A DNA stretch of 64,000 bases from an uncultured Lachnospiraceae bacterium (GTDB lineage Bacteria; Bacillota; Clostridia; Lachnospirales; Lachnospiraceae). The stretch is taken from NCBI GenBank assembly GCA_950097145.1, contig CATNCF010000007.1, positions 1 through 64,000 on the forward strand. The letters are read 5' to 3'. Positions 1-7,304 of the stretch are shown piece by piece; the stretch's first letter is position 1, and each line of letters opens with the position of its first letter. A program made the position numbers and the translations under genes. A model generated the notes under the pieces. It was not told the DNA's origin. It did no database searches and was given only the letters and a program-made list of their open reading frames with translations.

Positions 1-147
1 AATTTCATTTTATATGAAAATTCTGGTAAAATAAAGTTCAGAAGTGGACAAAATATATCTCTTGTGATAAATACTTAATAGAAGGGACACTATAGAGATC
101 AAGCAGTAAAACATCATTTACAAAATTTCATTTATAAGGAGGTTATC

Positions 148-1686
148 ATGACAAATCACGCAGCAGAATTTCGTGGAGACTTGAAAGAGTTCCATGAAAT
201 GACAGACAAATTTTACAAAAAAGAGATTAACGTAGCCCAGTACAAAGGCTTTTCCGGCCGGTTCGGCAGCTATGCCCAAAGAGGGGGCAATGCGAATATG
301 CTCCGTCTGCGCATGACGGGTGGTGAAGTCAGCAAAGAAAAACTCAGCTTTATCGCTGACAGTATTGAAAAATATGATATTTCTCTGGCACATATCACTA
401 CTTGTGAAACTCTGCAGCTCCACAACTTATCTGCCGGACAGGTCTGTTCCCTGATCGAAGAAGCATTTGACCATGAAATCATTACCATGGGCGGCGGCGG
501 AGATTTTCCGCGAAATGTAATGTGCTCCCCTCTATCTGGTGTCCAGCAGGATGAATATTTTGATGTGATGCCTTACGCAAAGGAAGCTGCAGACTATCTT
601 CTGGGCTTTATCAACACTGTGAAACTGCCCCGGAAATTAAAAGTCTGCTTTTCCAATAGTAAGGAGAATGTGACCCACGCCACCTTCCGCGATCTTGGCT
701 TTGTAGCAAAAGAAAATGGTACTTTTGATATATACAGCGCTGGCGGACTTGGCCGCAGCCCGCGTATGGGAGCACGGGTGGCTTCTGACATCGAACCTTC
801 TAAAATTCTTTATTATATCAAAGCCATGGTAGAGACATTTGTTGCACATGGAAATTACGAAAACCGTGCCGCAGCACGTACCCGCTTTATGCAGGAAACC
901 CTTGGTACAGAAGGTTACATCCAAGCTTACCAGGAAAAACTTTCTAAAATACTCGCTGAAGAACATCTGGACCTCAATGTAGAAATTCCTGAAATCACAA
1001 AACAGGGGGACGGCCATACTGTGAACAATCCAAGAGCAATACCCCAGAAACAGCCCGGGCTTTACGCTGTTTCTTACCATCCCGTAGGCGGCAGTCCAAA
1101 ACCAGAATTGTTCCGCAAATTATACGATGCTATTCTTCCTATGGAAGACGTTGTGATCCGCCTTTCACCTGACGAAGGCATGTACATCATCAATCTGACT
1201 TCTTCTGAAGCTGAAAAAATTCTCGCCCTCACCGATGATGGGGCAGATAATACCTTTGAATCCTCTGTTGCATGTATCGGCGCTTCTATCTGCCAGGTCG
1301 GCGCAAGAGATTCCCAGAGCCTGTTGCATGCCTGTGTGGAAAGAGTCCGCAAGGAGAACTTCCCAGAAGGAACACTTCCAAAGATCCATATTTCCGGCTG
1401 CCCATCTTCCTGCTCTGCCCACCAGATCGCACCCCTGGGATTCCGCGGCGGCGTAAGGCAGACGCCCGACGGACCGAAACCTGCTTTCGCCGTTTTCGAA
1501 CAGGGATGTGAAATCCAGAACAAAGAAGCGTTCGGTGAAGATTTAGGCGTCATGCTGGAATCTGAAATCCCAGAATTTTTAGCAGAACTTGGAAAAGCAG
1601 TTCTGGCCAAAGGACAAACTTACGAACAATTTACTGCAGAACACCGGGAGCAATTTATGGAGATTGTGCAGAAATACACTGCTTAA
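148..1686 (+). CDS. Siroheme-dependent nitrite/sulfite reductase
   Basis: A 512-residue protein of the sulfite/nitrite reductase (ferredoxin-like half-domain plus 4Fe-4S/siroheme) family. It should reduce nitrite or sulfite by six electrons in the cytoplasm. The cluster and siroheme ligands are visible in the C-terminal half as C-x5-C (in ACIGASICQVG) and C-x3-C (in HISGCPSSCSAHQ). The N-terminal half carries NVMCSPLSGV. Length fits single-polypeptide family members. The start follows a very strong AAGGAGGTTATC site. It stands alone on the plus strand, with no electron-transfer subunit nearby, so ferredoxin is the likely donor. Siroheme can be supplied by the hem/cobA/sirC genes at 49-62 kb. 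Nitrite versus sulfite preference cannot be decided from sequence alone. Confidence 0.9.
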   Translation: MTNHAAEFRGDLKEFHEMTDKFYKKEINVAQYKGFSGRFGSYAQRGGNANMLRLRMTGGEVSKEKLSFIADSIEKYDISLAHITTCETLQLHNLSAGQVCSLIEEAFDHEIITMGGGGDFPRNVMCSPLSGVQQDEYFDVMPYAKEAADYLLGFINTVKLPRKLKVCFSNSKENVTHATFRDLGFVAKENGTFDIYSAGGLGRSPRMGARVASDIEPSKILYYIKAMVETFVAHGNYENRAAARTRFMQETLGTEGYIQAYQEKLSKILAEEHLDLNVEIPEITKQGDGHTVNNPRAIPQKQPGLYAVSYHPVGGSPKPELFRKLYDAILPMEDVVIRLSPDEGMYIINLTSSEAEKILALTDDGADNTFESSVACIGASICQVGARDSQSLLHACVERVRKENFPEGTLPKIHISGCPSSCSAHQIAPLGFRGGVRQTPDGPKPAFAVFEQGCEIQNKEAFGEDLGVMLESEIPEFLAELGKAVLAKGQTYEQFTAEHREQFMEIVQKYTA

Positions 1687-1723
1687 ATTCAATTTTTATT
1701 ACAGAGATGTTAAATCATATTTT

Positions 1724-1771
1724 TAAGGCCCGCCGTACTTACAATCACTATTGTTCGTACAGCAGGCCTTA
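1724..1771. repeat. Inverted repeat between convergent genes
   Basis: A near-perfect 48-bp palindrome with outer arms TAAGGCC/GGCCTTA and inner arms GTAC/GTAC and ACAAT/ATTGT. It lies between the convergent stops at 1686 and 1786. It may end transcription in both directions, but neither side has the expected T-run after the stem (the T-run precedes it on the plus strand), so the terminator role is uncertain. Confidence 0.45.
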
Positions 1772-1785
1772 TGGTGTGCAAAATC

Positions 1786-3474
1786 TTATTCAAATTTCTC
1801 CAAATGACCGTGGTAAAAACTATCTCTATCCACCGGCCTTCCAAAATAGAATCCTTGTATATAATCTGGTTCCAGTTTCTTTAATTTTTCAAGCTCTTCT
1901 TCCGTCTCTATCCCTTCAAAACACACCTTCATACCAATAGTGTGAGCCATATCCACAATATAACCGATCAGATTATAATTAAAATCATTTACTACTGCCT
2001 TAGAGGTAAATCCCCGATCCAGTTTCAGCAGGTTCACCCGCAGGTTCTGCAGATACGCCAGGGAAGAATATCCTGTACCAAAATCATCAAGCGCAATCTT
2101 CACTTGATTTTCATTCAGCACATCTAAAAGACGCTGAACAGAATCATCATAAGAGATCATCCCGCTCTCCGTAAACTCAAACAGTACTGTACTGGGATCA
2201 ATCCCCAGTTCATCAATTGATTTCATAATTCCGCTCACCACATCTGACTTACAGATCTGTATAAAAGAAAGATTGATATTAATTCTGAACCCTGGAAGCA
2301 GCTTCTGCCATGTCATACTCTGACGCATTGCAGTCTGATATACCCACTCCCCCACTGGAATGATAAGCCCGCTTTCCTCTAAAATAGGAATGAACAACCC
2401 TGGCGATAGCATACCATACTCCCGGGAAGAAAAACGAAGCAGAGCCTCGGCCCCCACAATCTCTCCTGTTTCTGCTGAAACAATGGGCTGATAATATACT
2501 TCAAAGCCATGGAACCCATGGTTTACTGCATAACGCAGCTTTTCCTGTATCTTAATGCTCTTCAAGTAAGCGTCATAATCTTCTTTGGTATGTACATAAG
2601 AACAGTTCTTACCCTTTTTCTTGGCCATACTGAGTGCAAACTCAGAATAACTGTGCAGCCGTTCAAAATCTGTCTGCTCATAGGAAAATCCTACAACCCC
2701 GGCCGAAATGGTATAAAAATTCTGATACCCCTGGGCTTTTCTTTGTTCTTCAATCAAAATCCGGATCGTGTGATAATGTTCTCTTGCCTTCTGAGTATCT
2801 TTTCCCTCCATCAGAAGCACAAATTCATCCCCATCCAATCTATAACAACGATCGTTCTCTCCTCTTACCAATTCCATGCACTGGGCAATCATTTTTAATA
2901 CTGCATCCCCGGTTTCCATCCCGTAACGCTCATTAATTTCTTTAAAATTATCTACACCGATACGCAGAAGAACTCCATTTTGGTATTTCCCATCCTTCTT
3001 AAACTTCTCAAAATCAAGTATTAACTGACGCTCCGCAAAGAGGCCTGTTACATTGTCTGCCTTGCGCTTGCTTCCAATTTCTGTAATCCTTCCTATCAGA
3101 ATCGTTGTCTTCTGTTCCTGTGTACTATCCTGGATTACCACCCCTCTGCAGCTAATCCACACAATCTTTCCTTCTCTGTCCACCCAGCGGTATTCCAGAT
3201 TATGTTCTTCGCTCTTTCCACTCTTTAATTTATCCAAATCCTCTGCCAATTCTGGCATATCCTCTGGATAAATTACATTTTGCAATACAGCGCCGGCGTG
3301 AAAAAAATGGTTGCCCGGCAAATCAAATTTATCCAGGATTTGTTCTGAAATGATATACTCATCCTTATCCAAATCGAACAAAAACATGTAATCATCTGTA
3401 CATCTTGCAAACACTTCCATAATTACTTCAAATTCATCTCTTCCCACCAGATTGATGGATGTTGTCTTCCCCAT
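1786..3474 (-). CDS. PAS-GGDEF-EAL cyclic-di-GMP signalling protein
   Basis: A 562-residue cytoplasmic protein with an N-terminal PAS-like region (about 10-130), a GGDEF domain (about 140-300) and an EAL domain (about 320-555). The GGDEF signature reads DGDEF (YRLDGDEFVLL), so cyclase activity may be weak or lost. The EAL domain keeps the metal-binding and catalytic residues: AEALLRF, INLS, FEFTES, DDFGTGYSS, FEGIET and IQGFYFGRP. Most likely a c-di-GMP phosphodiesterase with a regulatory GGDEF domain. No membrane segment is present, so the signal is probably read by the PAS domain. The start follows CAGGAG. A paralogue of the same layout lies at 44882-46600. Confidence 0.88.
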   Translation of the reverse strand: MGKTTSINLVGRDEFEVIMEVFARCTDDYMFLFDLDKDEYIISEQILDKFDLPGNHFFHAGAVLQNVIYPEDMPELAEDLDKLKSGKSEEHNLEYRWVDREGKIVWISCRGVVIQDSTQEQKTTILIGRITEIGSKRKADNVTGLFAERQLILDFEKFKKDGKYQNGVLLRIGVDNFKEINERYGMETGDAVLKMIAQCMELVRGENDRCYRLDGDEFVLLMEGKDTQKAREHYHTIRILIEEQRKAQGYQNFYTISAGVVGFSYEQTDFERLHSYSEFALSMAKKKGKNCSYVHTKEDYDAYLKSIKIQEKLRYAVNHGFHGFEVYYQPIVSAETGEIVGAEALLRFSSREYGMLSPGLFIPILEESGLIIPVGEWVYQTAMRQSMTWQKLLPGFRININLSFIQICKSDVVSGIMKSIDELGIDPSTVLFEFTESGMISYDDSVQRLLDVLNENQVKIALDDFGTGYSSLAYLQNLRVNLLKLDRGFTSKAVVNDFNYNLIGYIVDMAHTIGMKVCFEGIETEEELEKLKKLEPDYIQGFYFGRPVDRDSFYHGHLEKFE

Positions 3475-3674
3475 AAATACGCTCCTGATTCTATTCTATC
3501 AAAAAAACGGCTATTAATTTTACCAACTATTATAATTGTATCACTTTCATTTATTTTTTCAACATATTACACAATTTTTTTCAGATTCATTTTATTTTTT
3601 AGTTATTTCTAACCATTGTATTTCCTGTTCAAAAATGTATCGCCGTCATTTTGCTTCAAAGACAACACCCGTCT

Positions 3675-4463
3675 TTAATTACTATGATGTCCTTCCTCAT
3701 GATGACTGTCATGACTAGAAGAACTACCAGCCTCATCTTCACATCCCTGTTCCAGGCTTTCATGTTCCTTCTCCTGACAGTTTCCTCCATTCTGTTCATG
3801 ATTGTGTACCAGTCCATGAATTTCCCCTACACTCATATGCCTACATTCCTCCATAGTCACCGTGCTGTCATATTGTGACAGCTGCAGATAAGCATAATAT
3901 TTCCCCACTGACAGCCCCTGGTTATGCGCCTGGATCGCAGTCTTTAGATCTGTTCCCAGACTGTGGCTTTTATGACGGATATGTCCCTGGCAGTGAGAGA
4001 CCCCCGTTTTAATCTCCTGTTCCCTGTTTACGTCCGCTGCTATCGTAAAGACAATTTCCGCCTGCCGCGTTAAATAACGTTCCATCACTTTACTCTCTAC
4101 AACCGCATCTATAGCTTCGATATATTTCTTTCCTTTCAAAGATAAATTTTCAAGAATTTCTTCTCCTTCCGGATTATATGCTTCAGCAGAAACCACTCTG
4201 TCAAAACGGTTCAATGCCAGTTCCACAGAAGGATTGACATCAATACTCACATAAGACACTGGCATCCCAATGCACCAAAAGCTTCCCAATCCGATTGTCA
4301 AAAGCAGGATTCCACAAACCGCAGTAAAGGTTTTATAGACTCTCATACCGTAAAACGGCTTCTCTTTTTCCTCTCTCTTTTGGGATAAAAACTCTTTTGT
4401 GGTTTCTTTCAGACTGGAATCAGCCTTGATATTATCAAATGCATTTCGAATTTTATTTTCCAA
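3675..4463 (-). CDS. RsgI-like transmembrane anti-sigma factor with His-rich tail
   Basis: About 262 residues. A short cytoplasmic N-terminus (ENKIRNAFDNIKAD) is followed by one membrane segment near residues 45-65 and then an extracytoplasmic region with the RsgI-type motif SYVSIDVNPSVELALNRFD. The C-terminal 60 residues are rich in His, Glu and Cys and end SSSSHDSHHEEGHHSN. It overlaps the sigma gene upstream, the classic sigma/anti-sigma arrangement. The longest frame opens at GTG 4472, but that leaves no room for a ribosome site. TTG at 4463, six bases after GGAGGTG, gives the usual MENKI start. The product probably holds the ECF sigma factor at the membrane and releases it on an outside signal. 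The His/Cys-rich tail makes a metal signal an attractive guess, not a demonstrated one. Confidence 0.78.
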   Translation of the reverse strand: MENKIRNAFDNIKADSSLKETTKEFLSQKREEKEKPFYGMRVYKTFTAVCGILLLTIGLGSFWCIGMPVSYVSIDVNPSVELALNRFDRVVSAEAYNPEGEEILENLSLKGKKYIEAIDAVVESKVMERYLTRQAEIVFTIAADVNREQEIKTGVSHCQGHIRHKSHSLGTDLKTAIQAHNQGLSVGKYYAYLQLSQYDSTVTMEECRHMSVGEIHGLVHNHEQNGGNCQEKEHESLEQGCEDEAGSSSSHDSHHEEGHHSN

Positions 4464-4938
4464 TCCAATCACCTCCCAGCTTCTCCCTGAGCATCCCCCG
4501 TCCCCGAGACAACAGAGAATATACAGCGTTCTCTTTTTTTCCTAGAATTTTTCCTATTTCGGCCGCTGTATACCCCTCGTAATAATGAAGATAAATGGTA
4601 TCTTTATATTTCTCCGGAAGAGACAGCACAGCCTCCAAAACCTCCCTGTAGTCTTCTGGCACATCCGCTTCCATTTCATTCAGAACTTCCAGGGATACAA
4701 CATTTTTCCTGAAAAAACTTTTCAAATAATCCTTACAGGCATTAATTGCCACCCGAAGCAGCCATGCCTTCTCATGTTCACTGTCTCTAAATAATTCCTC
4801 CGACAGCATGTATTTCATGAAAACATTCTGAAATACATCTTCTGTATCCGCCTGGTTCTTCAAATGATAAAAACAGACACGCTGTACCATATCTGCATAT
4901 CGTTCCACCGCCCGGTTTATTTCCGTTTCGCTGCGCAT
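4453..4938 (-). CDS. ECF-type RNA polymerase sigma factor
   Basis: About 161 residues with region 2 (RVCFYHLKNQADTEDVFQNV, the -10-binding part) and region 4 (LPEKYKDTIYLHYYEG followed by TAAEIGKILG, the -35-binding helix-turn-helix). There is no region 3, as in group 4 sigma factors. An in-frame ATG exists at 4974, but the ATG at 4938 follows AGGAGGTGG and fits the family N-terminus better. It overlaps the anti-sigma gene by 11 bases. It is preceded by a His-rich protein gene and an intrinsic terminator, so expression may need read-through. A possible ECF-style promoter precedes the His-rich gene. Confidence 0.88.
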   Translation of the reverse strand: MRSETEINRAVERYADMVQRVCFYHLKNQADTEDVFQNVFMKYMLSEELFRDSEHEKAWLLRVAINACKDYLKSFFRKNVVSLEVLNEMEADVPEDYREVLEAVLSLPEKYKDTIYLHYYEGYTAAEIGKILGKKENAVYSLLSRGRGMLREKLGGDWIGK

Positions 4939-5000
4939 TTTTTGTGCCACCTCCTCCTGGGCCATATTATACATCAGAATCCGTCAGATGTCATTCTGCA

Positions 5001-5029
5001 ATAAAAGGGCAGCGGCTCCTGCCGCTGCC
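5001..5029 (-). terminator. Intrinsic terminator between His-rich gene and sigma gene
   Basis: On the minus strand GGCAGCGGC, AGGA, GCCGCTGCC is followed by CTTTTAT. This GC-rich 9-bp stem with a short T-run lies 3' of the His-rich gene (stop 5048) and 5' of the sigma gene (start 4938). It could give high expression of the small protein and low read-through into sigma/anti-sigma. Confidence 0.7.
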
Positions 5030-5047
5030 TGCACAAAATACCCATTG

Positions 5048-5488
5048 TCAGTGATGTCTTCCTCCATGATGCCGCCCTTGTGAATGATGCCTTCCATATC
5101 CAGTCCCCTGTGCCGGAGCAGAAACTGTACTATTACTTGTACTGCTCCCGCTGTAGACAGATGAATGATGATTTCCCAAATCACAGATACCATCATGATT
5201 CTCGTCTACAAACGAACATAATTCTGTATGATTTTCATCCACATATGGGCAAGTACCCGTATGATGTCCATCTACATACTCACATCCGTAACCTTGGCCC
5301 ACTGCCACTGTGTCCTGCTGAACCACCGCAGGTTCAGCCTTCGGTTCTTCATATTCCTGAACCACTGCAGTCTGTGCAGCCTCCGCCTCATTCTTATCTT
5401 GTATGGAAAAACTATCTGCCGGAAGTACAATAACTCCCATAGCAATTGTCACTCCTCCAACCATCCCAAACATCATTGCTTTTGTCAT
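5048..5488 (-). CDS. Secreted His-rich protein with three C/D-rich metal-site repeats
   Basis: 146 residues. The N-terminus is hydrophobic (about residues 5-23, MMFGMVGGVTIAMGVIVLP), consistent with a signal or anchor segment. A Glu/Val linker follows, then three tandem units of the form C-x-[FY]-V-D-[EG]-x-H (CEYVDGHH, CPYVDENH, CSFVDENH). The last continues DGICD and resembles a D-x-N-x-D-G-x-x-D EF-hand/dockerin-type calcium loop. The tail is Ser/Thr-rich and ends in a Gly/His stretch (GRHHSQGRHHGGRHH). No family is recognised with confidence. Binding of divalent metal at the cell surface is the natural inference. It is the first gene ahead of the ECF sigma/anti-sigma pair, and the anti-sigma also ends in His-rich sequence. 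The start follows AAGGAGG. Confidence 0.75.
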   Translation of the reverse strand: MTKAMMFGMVGGVTIAMGVIVLPADSFSIQDKNEAEAAQTAVVQEYEEPKAEPAVVQQDTVAVGQGYGCEYVDGHHTGTCPYVDENHTELCSFVDENHDGICDLGNHHSSVYSGSSTSNSTVSAPAQGTGYGRHHSQGRHHGGRHH

Positions 5489-5538
5489 TTTATTTATTTC
5501 CTCCTTAATTAACTGCCATTATGATCTGTTTCACTTAT

Positions 5539-5568
5539 AATACGATTGAAGAAAGAAAATCCTTGCAA
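5539..5568 (-). promoter_or_regulatory. Candidate ECF-type promoter of the His-rich/sigma operon
   Basis: Reading leftward, TTGCAAGG (5568-5561), a 16-base spacer, then CGTATT (5544-5539). Many ECF sigma factors use a GCAA-type -35 and a CGT-type -10 and drive their own operon. The site lies about 50 bases before the start at 5488. This is inference from pattern only. Confidence 0.35.
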
Positions 5569-5634
5569 TATTTGGGATAAATTTATATTTCTTTTGACAA
5601 ATTGCTGACAGCCCCTCATCTCGATGTGAAAACT

Positions 5635-7125
5635 CTATATTCCCAGATTTGTATAACCCATCAGGCTGAAATCCACTTCCCTTGCCGCTTCCCTGCCTTC
5701 GCGGATGGCCCATACTACCAGAGACTGGCCTCTGTGCATATCTCCTGCTGTAAAAACATTTTTCACACTGGTGCGGTACTGCCCTTCTTCTGTTTCAACA
5801 TTACTGCGCTCATTCAGCGGCACATGAAACGCATCTGCGACATACTTCTCCGCACCCAAAAAGCCTGCGGCAATCAAAACCAAATCAGTCTCTATCTTAT
5901 GTTCAGAACCTGGTACTTCCGCCATTACCATCCGTCCAGTTTTTTCATCCTTTTTACTTTCCAGTTTTACAGTAGTGAGGCCACTGAGATTTCCATTTTT
6001 ATCTTTCAAAAATTCTTTTACCGTGGTCTGATAAATTCTGGGATCACTGCCAAAGACTGCCATAGCTTCCTCCTGGCCATAATCTGTCTTGCAGACTTTA
6101 GGCCACTGAGGCCAGGAATTGTTATCGCTGCGCTCTTCCGGCGCTTTTGGCATCATTTCAAGCTGAACTACGGAAGCAGCGCCATGACGGATCGCTGTTC
6201 CCACACAGTCGTTTCCCGTATCGCCTCCGCCAATCACCACCACCTTTTTACCTTTGGCAGAGATAAACTTATTATCCTTTAACCCAGAATCCAGCAGGCT
6301 TTTCGTGGTTGCTGCCAGAAAATCCACCGCAAAATAAATATTCTTAGCGTCCCTGCCCGGAACCTTGATATCCCGGGGATTTTTAGCTCCGCAGGCAAGA
6401 ATCACCCGGTCATACTCTTTCAGCAGTTTAGACGCCTTCATGTCCTTGCCAATGTTGACCCCAGTGATAAATTCCACGCCCTCTTCTTTCATTATATTAA
6501 TCTTCCGGTCAATGATGTGCTTTTCTAATTTCATATTGGGAATACCGTACATCAGAAGCCCCCCCAGGCGGTCATCCCGCTCGTATACCGTCACCTGATG
6601 TCCCCGTTTGTTGAGCTGATCTGCTGCTGCCAGCCCTGCCGGCCCAGAACCAACCACTGCCACTCTTTTCCCAGTGCGCACTTTTGGGGGTTTTGCACTG
6701 GCATATCCCTGTTCATAAGCATACTCAATAATACCAAATTCATTTTCCTTGACAGAAACAGCATCGCCATAATGGCTGCAGGTACAGGCTGCCTCGCAGA
6801 GAGCCGGACACACCCTTGCTGTAAATTCTGGAAAATTGTTTGTCTTCTTCAGACGGCTGTATGCCTGCTGCCAGTTTCCCGTATAAATCAGGTCATTCCA
6901 CTCTGGTACCAGATTGTGCAAAGGACACCCGGAGGTCATTCCCATAATGTCCATGCCTGACTGGCAGAACGGAACGCCGCACGCCATACAGCGGGCGCCC
7001 TGTCTGCGCTGTTCTTCCTGGCTAAGCGGGGTGTGAAATTCGTTAAAATTCTTAATCCGGTCCTTTGGTTCTGCTGCCTCTGCTGTTTGTCTGTCATATT
7101 CCATAAATCCTGTTGGTTTTCCCAC
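5635..7125 (-). CDS. gltD: Glutamate synthase small (beta) subunit
   Basis: 496 residues, the normal GltD length. The N-terminal part has the cysteine motifs that hold 4Fe-4S clusters (CMACGVPFC, CPLHN, CPALCEAACTC). Next comes a FAD-binding GxGxxG (VVGSGPAGLAAADQL), then an NADPH-binding VVIGGGDTGNDC and a C-terminal FAD motif TAGDMHRGQSLVVWAI. It passes electrons from NADPH to GltB for making two glutamates from glutamine and 2-oxoglutarate. GTG at 7125 is the start, eight bases after AAGGAGG. It lies downstream of gltB, separated by a repeat-filled gap of about 150 bases. Confidence 0.95.
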   Translation of the reverse strand: MGKPTGFMEYDRQTAEAAEPKDRIKNFNEFHTPLSQEEQRRQGARCMACGVPFCQSGMDIMGMTSGCPLHNLVPEWNDLIYTGNWQQAYSRLKKTNNFPEFTARVCPALCEAACTCSHYGDAVSVKENEFGIIEYAYEQGYASAKPPKVRTGKRVAVVGSGPAGLAAADQLNKRGHQVTVYERDDRLGGLLMYGIPNMKLEKHIIDRKINIMKEEGVEFITGVNIGKDMKASKLLKEYDRVILACGAKNPRDIKVPGRDAKNIYFAVDFLAATTKSLLDSGLKDNKFISAKGKKVVVIGGGDTGNDCVGTAIRHGAASVVQLEMMPKAPEERSDNNSWPQWPKVCKTDYGQEEAMAVFGSDPRIYQTTVKEFLKDKNGNLSGLTTVKLESKKDEKTGRMVMAEVPGSEHKIETDLVLIAAGFLGAEKYVADAFHVPLNERSNVETEEGQYRTSVKNVFTAGDMHRGQSLVVWAIREGREAAREVDFSLMGYTNLGI

Positions 7126-7177
7126 GACAAATTCCTCCTTAAATTCTCAATTTACTGCCTTATCATATAGACGCATC

Positions 7178-7230
7178 AGGGCTGCGCCGGGTCCCTCCTC
7201 ATGCTAAATCGCCGGGTCCCTCCTCATGCC
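7178..7230. repeat. Two partial copies of the GAGGAGGGACCC hairpin repeat
   Basis: Between gltB and gltD, plus-strand units 7178-7208 and 7209-7230 share GCCGGGTCCCTCCTCATGC with the full copy at 7263-7304. They hold only one side of the hairpin, so they look like degenerate or truncated copies in tandem. Confidence 0.7.
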
Positions 7231-7262
7231 TTTCTTCTTTTTTTGGACGTTCTTCGTGGCAT

Positions 7263-7304
7263 AAGGGCTCCTCCCGGCTATGCCGGGTCCCTCCTCATGC
7301 TAAA
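7263..7304 (-). repeat. Full copy of the GAGGAGGGACCC hairpin repeat, covering the end of gltB
   Basis: On the minus strand TTTAGCATGAGGAGGGACCC, then GGC-ATA-GCC, then GGGAGGAGCCCTT. The stem CCCGGC/GCCGGG is flanked by purine-rich GAGGAGGGA and GGGAGGAG. The stop codon and last residues of gltB (MRRDPA) are encoded within it. A copy with a compensated stem (CCCAGC/GCTGGG) is at 28752-28793. Confidence 0.75.

Noticed and set aside
7178..7304. Possible CRISPR array between gltB and gltD
   Set aside because: The units are of unequal length with no spacers of constant size and contain a hairpin, and a further copy is 21 kb away. It is a dispersed repeat.
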